A stretch of DNA of 64,000 nucleotides, taken from positions 62,001 to 126,000 of the forward strand of contig NZ_JADPMP010000008.1 in NCBI RefSeq assembly GCF_015686655.1, in the 5' to 3' direction. This DNA comes from Pontibacter sp. FD36 (GTDB lineage Bacteria; Bacteroidota; Bacteroidia; Cytophagales; Hymenobacteraceae). Position 1 is the stretch's first letter; each line of letters starts with the position of its first letter. The notes below the pieces were generated by a model that saw only the letters and a program-made list of their open reading frames with translations, ran no database searches and had not been told where the DNA came from. The position numbers and the translations under genes were made by a program. This document shows positions 27,579 through 36,813 of the stretch, piece by piece.

Positions 27579-28818
27579 GTGGAAAGAAACAGAAATAGGG
27601 CAATTGCCACTACATTGGGATACCCAAAGTATTGAGAACTTAATTGAAGATAAAGGCATTGCTGTTGGAGTAATGTATCCAGGTGAGTTCGTAGCTAATG
27701 GTGTACCACTGATCAGAGCTGGAGATATAAGAAATGGTAAAATCGATACTACCAATATTTGTAATATTACTGAAGAAGTAAATGCAACATATAAGAGAAC
27801 CATACTTCAGGGAGGAGAATTATTAGTTGTATTAGTTGGAGCCCCAGGTTTATCTGTAGTAGTTCCAGAGCAAATGAAAAACTGGAATGTAGCTCGCGCA
27901 GTTGGCGTACTTAAGCTAAAAGATAAAAGCGATGCACGATATATATCCTATGCTATACAGAGTCCAGGAGTAAAGCACCTTTTATTATCATCCTGTAATA
28001 CTACTGTTCAAGCTACTCTAAATTTAAAAGAGCTTAAGCAAATACTTATTCCATGGCCAGAGAAGTCTGAAAGAAAGGCCATTACCTCTGTACTCAAAAG
28101 CTTAGATGACAAAATAAACCTATTGCACCGCCAAAATGCTGCCTTAGAAGCTATGGCTGAAACCCTTTTTAGAAAGTGGTTTGTGGTAGAAGCTAAGGAG
28201 AATTGGGAGGGAATTACTCTTTATGACGCTATTGAGTTGATTGGAGGAGGAACGCCAAAAACATCAGTAGCAGAATACTGGAACGGTAATATAAAGTGGC
28301 TTTCGGGAGGGGACATTTCTACAAATCACAAATCAATAGTTATCACATCAGAAAAGACAATAACAGAAGAGGGGCTGAGAAATAGTTCTGCTAAACTATT
28401 GCCAAAATTTGCAACTGTTATTTCAGCAAGAGGGACTGTTGGGAAATATTGTATTCTCTCTGAACCAATGGCTTTTAGTCAATCAAATTATGGGATAAAG
28501 CCTAAAGTGAAAGATTGTTATTTCTTTACATATCTTTTGGTTAATCATTCGGTAGAGGAGCTAAACTCTGCAGCATATGGGAGCGTGTTTGATACAATCA
28601 CAACAAATACTTTCAAAGGAATAAAAATTTCAATTCCATCAGAAGACGAAATCCGAGGGTTTGAAAATGAAGTATCGGCATACTTCTTTAAATTATTAAA
28701 TAATCAATCTCAGATTCAAGTTCTTACAAACCTACGCGACACCTTATTGCCAAAACTAATGAGCGGGCAGGCTACCGTTGAACTGCAACCACAGCCGGAA
28801 GAAGCAAGCTTTTTTTAA
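27571..28818 (+). CDS. hsdS: type I restriction-modification system, specificity subunit HsdS
   Basis: Recognises the bipartite target and sets the sequence specificity of HsdM and HsdR. The 415-aa protein has the typical layout: first target-recognition domain (about 1-165, [19 protein letters not shown]), central conserved helix (about 170-205, [21 protein letters not shown]), second target-recognition domain (about 207-380) and the C-terminal conserved helix ([19 protein letters not shown]). No frame break is seen, so a full two-domain subunit is present. The target sequence cannot be predicted here. The two domains are AT-richer than hsdM and hsdR, in line with swapping of recognition domains. 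Confidence 0.93.
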   Translation: MGEWKETEIGQLPLHWDTQSIENLIEDKGIAVGVMYPGEFVANGVPLIRAGDIRNGKIDTTNICNITEEVNATYKRTILQGGELLVVLVGAPGLSVVVPEQMKNWNVARAVGVLKLKDKSDARYISYAIQSPGVKHLLLSSCNTTVQATLNLKELKQILIPWPEKSERKAITSVLKSLDDKINLLHRQNAALEAMAETLFRKWFVVEAKENWEGITLYDAIELIGGGTPKTSVAEYWNGNIKWLSGGDISTNHKSIVITSEKTITEEGLRNSSAKLLPKFATVISARGTVGKYCILSEPMAFSQSNYGIKPKVKDCYFFTYLLVNHSVEELNSAAYGSVFDTITTNTFKGIKISIPSEDEIRGFENEVSAYFFKLLNNQSQIQVLTNLRDTLLPKLMSGQATVELQPQPEEASFF

Positions 28819-28856
28819 GAGTTTTCCCGGAATTTGCAAAAAGGCGCCTATAAGCT

Positions 28857-31800
28857 ATGCCTATGAGCACAACTAAAATAACTGAAAGTACCATAGAGAC
28901 TTTTGCTATTGAGCTGCTGGAAAAGCAGGGCTACAATTATATCTATGCCCCTGATATAGCCTCCGATGGTGAAACGCCCGAGCGAGCGAGCTATGCGCAG
29001 GTGCTATTGCTTAGTAGGTTACAAAATGCGGTGTATAAAATTAACTCGGGCATTCCGGTAGAGGCGCAGCGAGAGGCCATAAAAGAGATACAGCGCATTG
29101 CTTCACCCGAGCTATTGGTAAACAACGAAGACTTTCACCGATTGCTCACCGAGGGCATTCCGGTAACCAAGCGCATAAATGGCGAAGACCGCGGAGACCG
29201 CGTGTGGCTCATAGATTTTAAAAACCCGCTCAATAACGATTTTGTAGTTGCCAACCAGCTTACGGTTATAGAAAACAACCACAACAAACGCCCCGATGTG
29301 GTCCTGTTTGTAAATGGTATTCCGCTTGTAGTAATAGAGCTTAAAAACCCTTCCGACGAGAATGCAACCATCAAGTCTGCCTACAAACAAATAGAAACCT
29401 ACAAGGCGCTTATACCTGGCCTGTTTACCTACAATGCCATTACCGTTATTTCTGATGGCCTGGAGGCGAAGGCGGGCTCTTTATCGGCAGGCTTCAGCCG
29501 TTACATGGCATGGAAGTCAGCCGATGGCAAAGCAGAAGCCTCGCACCTGGTAAGTCAGCTGGAAACTCTGATCCAGGGCATGCTCAACAAGGAAACGCTC
29601 TTAGACCTGGTAAGGCATTTTATCGTTTTTGAGAAATCTGCCAAAGAAGACACAGCCACAGGTATAACCACCATTTCTACAGTAAAGAAGTTAGCAGCTT
29701 ACCATCAGTATTATGCTGTAAACAGAGCCGTAGAATCTACCATGCGAGCTGCAGGTTATACTGCAAAAGCTCCTGTAACTATAGCCAAAGAATCACCGGA
29801 AAGCTACGGCTTGCCTGGTGTAAAGAAACAAGCCCTTGGCGACCGTAAAGGCGGTGTGGTATGGCACACGCAGGGCAGTGGTAAGTCGCTCTCCATGGTG
29901 TTCTATACCGGCAAAATCGTACTTGCCTTGGATAACCCAACCCTGCTGGTCATCACAGACCGCAACGACCTGGACGACCAGTTGTTTGATACCTTTGCCG
30001 CCTCCAAGCAACTACTTCGTCAGGAGCCGGTACAAGCTGAAGGCCGCGACCATTTAAAGGACTTGCTGAAAGTAGCTTCCGGTGGTGTGGTGTTCTCCAC
30101 AATCCAGAAGTTTCAACCTGAAGAAGGCAACGTGTACGATCAGCTTACAGACCGCAGCAACATCATTGTCATAGCCGACGAAGCGCACCGCACCCAGTAT
30201 GGCTTCCGGGCTAAAACCGTTGATGCCAAAGACGAGGCAGGCAATGTAATCGGCATCAAAACCGTGTATGGCTTTGCTAAATACATGCGCGATGCCTTAC
30301 CCAACGCTACTTACTTAGGCTTTACCGGAACACCCATAGAAAGCACCGATGTAAACACGCCTGCTGTGTTCGGTAACTATGTAGATATTTACGACATCGC
30401 CCAGGCCGTTGAAGATGGTGCTACCGTTCGTATCTTCTATGAAAGCCGTTTGGCAAAAGTGGCGCTTACCGAAGAAGGTAAAAAGCTGGTAGATGATCTG
30501 GATGATGAACTGGATCAGGAAGACCTGACCACCACCCAAAAAGCCAAAGCCAAGTGGACACAGTTGGAGGCACTTATTGGCAGCAAGAACCGCATTAACA
30601 ACATCGCCAAAGACATTGTAACGCACTTTGAGCAACGCCAGGAGGTATTCAAAGGCAAAGGCATGATCGTGGCCATGAGCCGCCGCATTGCCGCCGAGCT
30701 TTACGAAGCCATCATCGCCCTAAAACCTGAATGGCATTCTGATGACCTGAAAAAAGGTGTGATCAAAGTAGTAATGACTTCTTCCTCCTCTGATGGTCCC
30801 TTAATCGCAAAACACCACAGCACCAAAGAGCAACGCCGCAAGCTTGCCGACCGCATGAAAGATCCGGAAGACGAGCTAAAACTGGTAATCGTGCGTGATA
30901 TGTGGCTGACAGGTTTTGATGCGCCAAGTATGCACACGCTCTACATCGACAAGCCGATGAAAGGCCACAACCTAATGCAGGCTATTGCCCGTGTAAACCG
31001 CGTGTACAAAGATAAGCCAGGCGGCTTGATAGTAGATTACCTAGGCATAGCCTCTGACCTTAAGAAAGCACTTTCTTTCTACTCCGATGCCGGTGGCAAA
31101 GGCGATCCTACCATCTTGCAGGAGCAAGCAGTTCAGCTGATGCTGGAGAAGATGGAAGTAGTTTCGCAGATGTTCCATGGCTTTGCCTATGAAGAGTTCT
31201 TTGAAGCAGACACATCTAAAAAGCTATCGCTGATACTGGCTGCCGAAGAGCATATACTCGGTCTGGAAGACGGCAAGAAGCGATTTATAAACGAAGTAAC
31301 AGCTCTCTCCAAAGCTTTTGCCATCGCCATACCTCATGATCAGGCTATGGATGCCAAAGATGAGGTTGCCTTTTTCCAAGCCGTAAAAGCACGGTTGGCT
31401 AAGTTTGATGGTACCGGCTCTGGCAGAACCGATGAAGAGATAGAAACAACCATAAGGCAGGTTATTGATAAGGCTTTGGTTTCGGAGCGGGTGATAGATG
31501 TATTTGACGCAGCTGGTATTAAGAAGCCGGATATTTCCATTCTTTCAGAAGAGTTTTTGATGGAGCTGAAGAGCATGCAGCACAAAAACATTGCGCTGGA
31601 AGTGCTTAAAAAGCTGCTTAACGACGAGATCAAGTCAAGGTCAAAGAAGAACCTGATCCAGAGCCGCACACTGATAGAAATGCTGGAAAACTCTATCAAA
31701 CGATACCACAACAAGGTATTAACAGCAGCTGAGGTGATAGACGAGCTGATAAAGCTCAGCAAAGAAATAACCAAAATAGATGGTGAAGCCAAAGCCCTCG

Positions 31801-32090
31801 GCCTAACTGATTTTGAGTATGCCTTTTACACAGCAGTAGCCAATAACGAAAGCGCCAAAGAGCTAATGCAGCAGGACAAGCTACGCGAGCTGGCTGTAGT
31901 GCTAACTGAAAAAGTAAAGCAGAATGCCTCTATAGATTGGACTATCAAAGAGAGTGTAAAGTCTAAGCTAAAGGTGATCGTGAAGAGAACCCTACGCCAG
32001 TTTGGGTACCCACCAGATATGCAGATGCTCGCTACCGAGACGGTGCTAAAGCAGGCGGAGATGATCGCTAGTGAGTTGACTGCAGCTTAG
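28857..32090 (+). CDS. hsdR: type I restriction-modification system, endonuclease/translocase subunit HsdR
   Basis: Restriction subunit that translocates and cuts unmodified DNA. The 1077-aa protein has the N-terminal PD-(D/E)xK nuclease with Asp147 and Glu161-x-Lys163 (RPDVVLFVNGIPLVVIELKN), the helicase Walker A QGSGKS (339-344), the DEAH box IADEAHRTQYG, a SAT-like TGTPIES motif, and later helicase motifs (MQAIARVNRVYKDKPGG). The C-terminal region is helical, for contact with HsdM/HsdS. Start may be either Met at 28857 or 28863. It lies 38 bases after hsdS in the same operon. All three subunits are intact. Confidence 0.95.
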   Translation: MPMSTTKITESTIETFAIELLEKQGYNYIYAPDIASDGETPERASYAQVLLLSRLQNAVYKINSGIPVEAQREAIKEIQRIASPELLVNNEDFHRLLTEGIPVTKRINGEDRGDRVWLIDFKNPLNNDFVVANQLTVIENNHNKRPDVVLFVNGIPLVVIELKNPSDENATIKSAYKQIETYKALIPGLFTYNAITVISDGLEAKAGSLSAGFSRYMAWKSADGKAEASHLVSQLETLIQGMLNKETLLDLVRHFIVFEKSAKEDTATGITTISTVKKLAAYHQYYAVNRAVESTMRAAGYTAKAPVTIAKESPESYGLPGVKKQALGDRKGGVVWHTQGSGKSLSMVFYTGKIVLALDNPTLLVITDRNDLDDQLFDTFAASKQLLRQEPVQAEGRDHLKDLLKVASGGVVFSTIQKFQPEEGNVYDQLTDRSNIIVIADEAHRTQYGFRAKTVDAKDEAGNVIGIKTVYGFAKYMRDALPNATYLGFTGTPIESTDVNTPAVFGNYVDIYDIAQAVEDGATVRIFYESRLAKVALTEEGKKLVDDLDDELDQEDLTTTQKAKAKWTQLEALIGSKNRINNIAKDIVTHFEQRQEVFKGKGMIVAMSRRIAAELYEAIIALKPEWHSDDLKKGVIKVVMTSSSSDGPLIAKHHSTKEQRRKLADRMKDPEDELKLVIVRDMWLTGFDAPSMHTLYIDKPMKGHNLMQAIARVNRVYKDKPGGLIVDYLGIASDLKKALSFYSDAGGKGDPTILQEQAVQLMLEKMEVVSQMFHGFAYEEFFEADTSKKLSLILAAEEHILGLEDGKKRFINEVTALSKAFAIAIPHDQAMDAKDEVAFFQAVKARLAKFDGTGSGRTDEEIETTIRQVIDKALVSERVIDVFDAAGIKKPDISILSEEFLMELKSMQHKNIALEVLKKLLNDEIKSRSKKNLIQSRTLIEMLENSIKRYHNKVLTAAEVIDELIKLSKEITKIDGEAKALGLTDFEYAFYTAVANNESAKELMQQDKLRELAVVLTEKVKQNASIDWTIKESVKSKLKVIVKRTLRQFGYPPDMQMLATETVLKQAEMIASELTAA

Positions 32091-32148
32091 AAGTTTTAGA
32101 GTAATTTAATATAATTTTTGTGTGACTAGTTTGGTTTGTTAAAATTAT

Positions 32149-32166
32149 GTTCACATATTTGTGAAC
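32149..32166. promoter_or_regulatory. palindromic operator before higB
   Basis: GTTCACA and TGTGAAC flank TATT, 27 bases before the toxin ATG. Inverted repeats at this position are the usual site of autorepression by the antitoxin HTH domain. Confidence 0.6.
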
Positions 32167-32193
32167 AAAGTGAGCTATATTGGCGTTATCATT

Positions 32194-32514
32194 ATGGAGA
32201 TCAAGTTTAGGCAGCAGTACTTGGAGGACCTATATGAAGGTAAAAAAAGCAAAGAGAAACGATTTAAATCGAATCAGTCTTTAGTCAATCAGTACGTCAA
32301 GACGGTTAAAAAGCTTGAGGGTATTACGGTGTTTGAGCAGATATACCAACTCAAGAGCCTCAACTTTGAAGCTTTATCAGGAAACCTTCAAGGGCTGTTC
32401 TCAGTGAGAATCAACGACCAGTACAGATTAATCTTTGATATAGTTAGAAATACAGAACCCCCATTTGAAGTTCAGCTTCTTGAATTAGAGGAAATTAGCA
32501 AACATTACGAGTAA
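32194..32514 (+). CDS. HigB/RelE-superfamily toxin
   Basis: Ribosome-dependent mRNA interferase of 106 aa. Seen: the N-terminal MEIKFRQQYLEDLYEGKKSK, and the C-terminal strand core GLFSVRINDQYRLIFDIVR and VQLLELEEISKHYE, the RelE fold characteristic of HigB. The basic surface and the R-x-N-x-x-Y-R element fit the family. The start at 32194 is used; an upstream in-frame GTG would extend into the operator palindrome. Antitoxin gene starts 12 bases downstream, in the reversed (toxin first) order that defines hig operons. Confidence 0.85.
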   Translation: MEIKFRQQYLEDLYEGKKSKEKRFKSNQSLVNQYVKTVKKLEGITVFEQIYQLKSLNFEALSGNLQGLFSVRINDQYRLIFDIVRNTEPPFEVQLLELEEISKHYE

Positions 32515-32526
32515 AGACACACCAAA

Positions 32527-33627
32527 ATGAGAAATATAAAACAACTAGTTCCGGCAGTAGCTGTACATCCAGGTGCCATCGTACAGGATGAGTTAGAAGC
32601 AGCGGGCTTTACTCAACGTTCTCTTGCAGCTGAAATAGGTATTCAACCCTCACTCCTGAACGAAGTAATCAAAGGGAAACGCAATATTACTGCTGATCTT
32701 GCTGTAATGCTCGAAGCTGCTTTAGGAGTAGATGCCGAATACTGGCTGAACCTGCAAAAGAATTACGAGCTTGATCTTGCAAGGATAAAGGAATCAAAAG
32801 AGAAAAAGGCTGAGAAAGTTGCTCAGTGGCAGTTAGTTAAAAATTTTATTCCTTATAAGTATTTTATTTCACAAGGAATTCTTCAAAATGACCCACAACA
32901 GGATATTGATTTAGTTTTATCTATTTACAATGCTTCAACACCAGAGATAATAGAACAAAGAGTAGAAGCCTATGAGCCCGCATATTTCAGAAAATCAAGA
33001 AAACTCAAAGTTGATAAGAAGAACTTGACAGGATGGGTATATGCCGCTAAATTCTTAGCTGAAAAGCAAGAGGTATGTGCTTTCAATCCAGTTGTTAAAA
33101 ATCAATTAGTTGAGGATTTAAGAAGAGCTATCCAATATAATGAGAATTTACTTGAGACAGTAAAAAGCCTACTGGCAAGAGCAGGAATCAAATTCATAAT
33201 ATTACCAAAACCTGATAAAACTCCAGTTGACGGATTGTGCTTTTGGAGTGGCAAAAATCCTGCGATTGTCCTCACACTTAGACATAGACATCTAGATAAG
33301 TTTGCTTTTAATCTTTTTCATGAGTTAGCTCATGTTTATGAACACCTCATTAAACATCCTGAAAAAGATTTCTTAGATCTGGATTTAGATGAAGACGGGG
33401 ATGAAATCAATGTCATAGAGGATCAAGCTAATAAGGCTGCAAGCGCTATGCTTGTTTCTACTGCTGCATGGGATGAATTCATGTCATCTGTTGATAGGAT
33501 GAGAGATGACTTTGTTGTATTAAGAGCACAGCAACTTGGTATACATCCCTCAGTTTTAGTGGGAATGCGCTGCCATGAGTTTAAGCGATACGCTTGGGAG
33601 AGTTCTATTTCTAGGGAAATCAAGTAG
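32527..33627 (+). CDS. HigA-type antitoxin fused to an ImmA/IrrE-like metallopeptidase
   Basis: A 366-aa protein with two parts. Residues about 13-75 form a HigA-like HTH (AVHPGAIVQDELEAAGFTQ, RSLAAEIGIQPSLLNEVIKG), which should bind HigB and the operator. Residues about 200-330 form an IrrE/ImmA-like zinc peptidase domain with HELAH at 265-269, and an acidic segment and Glu-rich region (FLDLDLDEDGDE) nearby. Most HigA proteins are about 100 aa, so this is an extended type that is known in XRE/ImmA combinations. The peptidase may cleave the HTH or a regulator upon stress, but that is inference. It overlaps no other gene and ends 32 bases before the Beta-family gene. Confidence 0.85.
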   Translation: MRNIKQLVPAVAVHPGAIVQDELEAAGFTQRSLAAEIGIQPSLLNEVIKGKRNITADLAVMLEAALGVDAEYWLNLQKNYELDLARIKESKEKKAEKVAQWQLVKNFIPYKYFISQGILQNDPQQDIDLVLSIYNASTPEIIEQRVEAYEPAYFRKSRKLKVDKKNLTGWVYAAKFLAEKQEVCAFNPVVKNQLVEDLRRAIQYNENLLETVKSLLARAGIKFIILPKPDKTPVDGLCFWSGKNPAIVLTLRHRHLDKFAFNLFHELAHVYEHLIKHPEKDFLDLDLDEDGDEINVIEDQANKAASAMLVSTAAWDEFMSSVDRMRDDFVVLRAQQLGIHPSVLVGMRCHEFKRYAWESSISREIK

Positions 33628-33659
33628 AATGTTAATTTAACGAGAATATAGCAACTGTC

Positions 33660-34721
33660 ATGGAACGCACTTATTTCCCTATATTAAAAGCTAAGGAAGG
33701 TGAACTTAATGCTCTAGGAAGATTGGGCACAACAAAACGCGCTTCAATAACACCAGTTTTTCAATTGACTAACCCTAGCCAGCCACGCAATAAGCCTCCA
33801 AGAGCTGTTGATCAGAAATATATTTCAGATACAGCAACTAAAATTAAAGATAGTACACATGGAATGCCATATATCCTTGATACTAGTAGCGTTAACCTGA
33901 ATCCAGAGCTAGAAAAGCTACTTATTCGCTCCCTCTCTGTAAGTAACTTGTTTTCGATTCCAGAGTTCTATCCGCTTATCAATGTTAATTATCATTCTAG
34001 GCTGTATCAATCGTTCTTAGAGATTGATTATAGACCTAAGAAAGTTTGTCTAAAATTAACTTGGATGAACATTAGTAGGCCCAATACAGTCCAGTTGATT
34101 CAGCAGGTTATGGATTCGATGGGTTTAACAGAAGCCCAAGTAATACTATTGGTAGATTTAGAAGATGTAAGTGCTACTGAAGTTGATAAAGTTGTTAAGC
34201 CGATTTGTGATTTCTTGCAAGCTATAAAAACAGCTTTCAACTTTGATACCATAGTACTAGCTGCCGGTGCTTTTCCAGGTTCTCTGGCAGGCATGGAGCC
34301 TTGGCAATTTAAGTACATTCAAAGGCGTGACTGGACAATCTTTACAAAAGTTGTAAGTGTGGTAGATGGTATAAGGTATGGGGACTATGCCATAAATACA
34401 GCTGAACGACAGGAGGGGTCAGGGTTTAGCGGCCCATCAAATATTAGGTATTCAATGGAAGGCTATTTTGCTATAATAAAAGCGATCAAACCGGATGTTG
34501 AAGAAGAAGATGAATCAACAAAAGAGCAGCACAGAAAATTGAGCGAACTATTAATAGAGGAAAGTTTTTATCAAGGGTCAGATTTTAGTTGGGGTGACAA
34601 ACATATCTTTAACTGTTACCAAGGATCTCTGAACAAAACAGGCAACAATACTACATGGAGAGCTGTAGGCACTAACCATCATATTGTTCATGTGCTTGAT
34701 GCTCTTTCCAAGCTTCCCTAG
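33660..34721 (+). CDS. Beta-protein-like family (T4 Beta/sce7725 type), 353 aa
   Basis: I place this in the Beta_protein (sce7725-type) family, from the opening MERTYFPILKAKEGELNAL and the segments ITPVFQLTNPSQ, IPEFYPLINVNY, and VVDGIRYGDYAINTAERQ. Function is not established; related genes are found in phages and in bacterial accessory regions. It has no membrane segment. It is part of the defence cluster and ends overlapping the sce7726-type gene by 50 bases on the other strand. It lies 32 bases after the HigA gene, so it may be cotranscribed. Confidence 0.75.
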   Translation: MERTYFPILKAKEGELNALGRLGTTKRASITPVFQLTNPSQPRNKPPRAVDQKYISDTATKIKDSTHGMPYILDTSSVNLNPELEKLLIRSLSVSNLFSIPEFYPLINVNYHSRLYQSFLEIDYRPKKVCLKLTWMNISRPNTVQLIQQVMDSMGLTEAQVILLVDLEDVSATEVDKVVKPICDFLQAIKTAFNFDTIVLAAGAFPGSLAGMEPWQFKYIQRRDWTIFTKVVSVVDGIRYGDYAINTAERQEGSGFSGPSNIRYSMEGYFAIIKAIKPDVEEEDESTKEQHRKLSELLIEESFYQGSDFSWGDKHIFNCYQGSLNKTGNNTTWRAVGTNHHIVHVLDALSKLP

Positions 34722-35265
34722 CCTTAAGCATTGATCTAACGTGTGAACCTAAGTCATCCAGTGTGAAGGCTTCAGCCACTTCTTTCCAAAGCTGTTTAAC
34801 TCGCTTCTTTCTAACGCCTTTACCTAATCCTGCAGCTTTTAGCAAGAGACACGCTTCTTCATGCCAAAGTAAACTGGCTAATTTGAATTTAGACTGTTCC
34901 GGGCTTCTTGATGGTTCGACTATGGTAGAAAGTCTAATATCCTTACTCTCGGTAGGTTCTGCAACGATCAACCCACAATGATGGGGTAGGAAATTTAGTA
35001 ACTTATCGACGTGCTTAGGGCCTGTTATTACTGTTATGTAGTCAAAGATTTGGCTATAAATTGCTAGCTGATCTGGTAAGCGCGCTATAGTATCTCTATC
35101 ACTCTTTATTTCATAACCTACAAGGTGTCCGTTGATAACAGCGATATCAATCCTGGCTTTATTGGCAAAAAGAGGCCATTCTTCAACCACCTTTGCGTCT
35201 GAATCTTGATAATACTTTTGCAAGTACTCTTCCCTCAAAGCTGCGCGTATATCCCGATCTAACAT
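34672..35265 (-). CDS. sce7726-family protein with PD-(D/E)xK nuclease-like core
   Basis: A 197-aa protein of the sce7726 family. The core ARIDIAVINGHLVGYEIK carries Asp40 and Glu52-x-Lys54, the spacing of PD-(D/E)xK nucleases, followed by SDRDTIARLPDQLAIYSQIF. A positively charged C-terminal helix region follows (GKGVRKKRVKQLWKEVAEAF). In other genomes a member of this family commonly sits next to a Beta/sce7725-type gene (from memory, not checked); here the pair is convergent and shares 50 bases at the tails. A DNA-cutting defence role is plausible but inferred. Confidence 0.75.
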   Translation of the reverse strand: MLDRDIRAALREEYLQKYYQDSDAKVVEEWPLFANKARIDIAVINGHLVGYEIKSDRDTIARLPDQLAIYSQIFDYITVITGPKHVDKLLNFLPHHCGLIVAEPTESKDIRLSTIVEPSRSPEQSKFKLASLLWHEEACLLLKAAGLGKGVRKKRVKQLWKEVAEAFTLDDLGSHVRSMLKAREAWKEHQAHEQYDG

Positions 35266-35610
35266 AGCAGTTGCTAAATACTGTTAATGTAGCAAATATT
35301 GTATATAAGCGAAGGTAAACAATTTTTTTAAGCTGACAAGTCCAAGCAATAAGTAGCGCTTGGATAGTAAATGCAATGTTTTCCCACTCAACTTACATGT
35401 AACTAACAAAGAGTAAAATGTCTAAATTTTTACATTCTCAGCTTGATACTAGAATTTTAAAGTTGTAATTCTATTCATAGAAAGGATTAAATCCTCGGTA
35501 GGAGGCAAATTCGGGTGCCGCTAAATTTAAGTGCAATATAAGATTGATAATGAATAGGCTATGTGGGAAGTTCGAATCCCTGCATAAAAACATAGAATTG
35601 CTCTCTTCTT
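35266..35610. other. AT-rich gap with tRNA T-loop-like sequence
   Basis: No gene seen. The sequence at 35561-35581 (ATGTGGGAAG then TTCGAATCCCT) contains the 12-base string GTTCGAATCCCT, identical to bases 14637-14648 in the T arm of the tRNA-Ser. The rest is AT-rich. Confidence 0.5.
35570..35581. other. possible attachment-site remnant matching the tRNA-Ser T-loop
   Basis: GTTCGAATCCCT is identical to the tRNA-Ser sequence 14637-14648, over 12 bases. It lies about 21 kb from the tRNA, just outside the defence cluster. The following bases do not match the tRNA 3' end, so it is at best a short or degraded att core. Confidence 0.35.
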
Positions 35611-36567
35611 CTAAAGTCCCTTCTTCTTAGCTACTTTCCAAGCGCTGATTCCTTGCAAAAGTCGCTTCGCCTGATGCGGCTTTGCCACCAGCAGCTCGTT
35701 TACATCCTTGTGGTTCTGGTAGAGGGGGGAGAGGTCCCGGCAGTTCGGCACTGACTGGAGAAGTTGCTCACTCGCCATTCTGCCCGCCTGATCATGATCC
35801 AGGAAAAGGAGTACTCGCCGGTGCCGGCCAAGCACGTCCAGGCTCTTGCTTATCTGGGCAAGAGAGTTGAGAACGAGAAAGCTGGAGCTAGCTTGGAGGC
35901 GGGGCCGAAGCTCGAGGAGCGTGAGGAAATCCATGAAGCCCTCCAGCAGGCACACCGTGCTTGCGCCTTGATGGATATAGGTGATGTCCTTTGGGGAGGA
36001 GGAACCCTTGAACCAGGCGTTACGCAGCTCATAGCCGCCCGAGCGATTGGCAAACCCGATTGCTTCATACTGCTTGGTACCGATGGAGAAGCTGACCGCT
36101 TGGCAAAAGGGAGCAGCCGTTCGCAGGCTGATGCCGCGCTGCTGTAGGTAGTTTGTCAGTTGGGTATTGTCCTCCAGGGGCTTTGCCTCTAGTATTTTGA
36201 TACCAGTGGAGGGTGCTGATGTGACAGCCGGAGCTTCCCCCTTAGTTTGTTTCCTAAGTAGTTGTATTTCTAGAGTGGATGTTGCTGTTGAAGCAATAGT
36301 CCGCCTGGAGAGAAGCTGGATGACTTCCCGGATCGAGGCGGTGCGGTGCAGGCGCATGGCCAGGTCGAAGATTTTGCCGCCCTCCCCACTACCGTGGTCG
36401 TACCAGCGGTTCAGTCTCGTGTTGACCTTGAAGGAGGGGGTGCGCTCGGCCATGCGGGCCGGGGAGATGTACCACCAGTCACAGCCCCTTTTGTAGGCTG
36501 GCTGTATGCCTTGGCTGGCCAGGAAATCGGTGATGGCGATTTCGTTATTGATCTGTTGAATGTTCAT
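35611..36567 (-). CDS. mobile-element primase: CHC2-like zinc-binding plus Toprim domain
   Basis: A 318-aa protein of the kind carried by Bacteroidota conjugative and mobilisable transposons. The N-terminal DnaG-like segment reads IAITDFLASQGIQPAYKR, then DWWYISPARMAERTPSFKV and RWYDHGSGEGGKIFDLAM, where the usual zinc ligands are degenerate. The C-terminal Toprim domain shows VCLLEGFMDFLTLLE (catalytic Glu) and RRVLLFLDHDQAGRMAS (Asp-x-Asp). It would make primers for replication of the excised element. It is not accompanied by relaxase or helicase genes. Confidence 0.85.
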   Translation of the reverse strand: MNIQQINNEIAITDFLASQGIQPAYKRGCDWWYISPARMAERTPSFKVNTRLNRWYDHGSGEGGKIFDLAMRLHRTASIREVIQLLSRRTIASTATSTLEIQLLRKQTKGEAPAVTSAPSTGIKILEAKPLEDNTQLTNYLQQRGISLRTAAPFCQAVSFSIGTKQYEAIGFANRSGGYELRNAWFKGSSSPKDITYIHQGASTVCLLEGFMDFLTLLELRPRLQASSSFLVLNSLAQISKSLDVLGRHRRVLLFLDHDQAGRMASEQLLQSVPNCRDLSPLYQNHKDVNELLVAKPHQAKRLLQGISAWKVAKKKGL

Positions 36568-36813
36568 CTTTTCTTGTATTTGAAGCCTGTGAATGTCTAC
36601 ATTGTTTCAGGTTGTTGACTCCTTTTAAAGGTCGAGGGGCAGCACTAAGTTTTTTCACAATGCGATACACAATTGGGAAAAAATTTATGCGGTGCAATAG
36701 AGTTTAAGTGAGCTGATTAAACTTGTTACTGGGCTTATCTATATCGTTTATTTGAGTCGAATAAGAATAATGGAATAAGGCCATCCGTTTTACCGGAAAG
36801 CCCTTCTGTTTCC

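Noticed and set aside
35561..35595. Possible second tRNA gene
   Set aside because: Only a T-loop-like string is present; no acceptor, D or anticodon stem can be formed around it.
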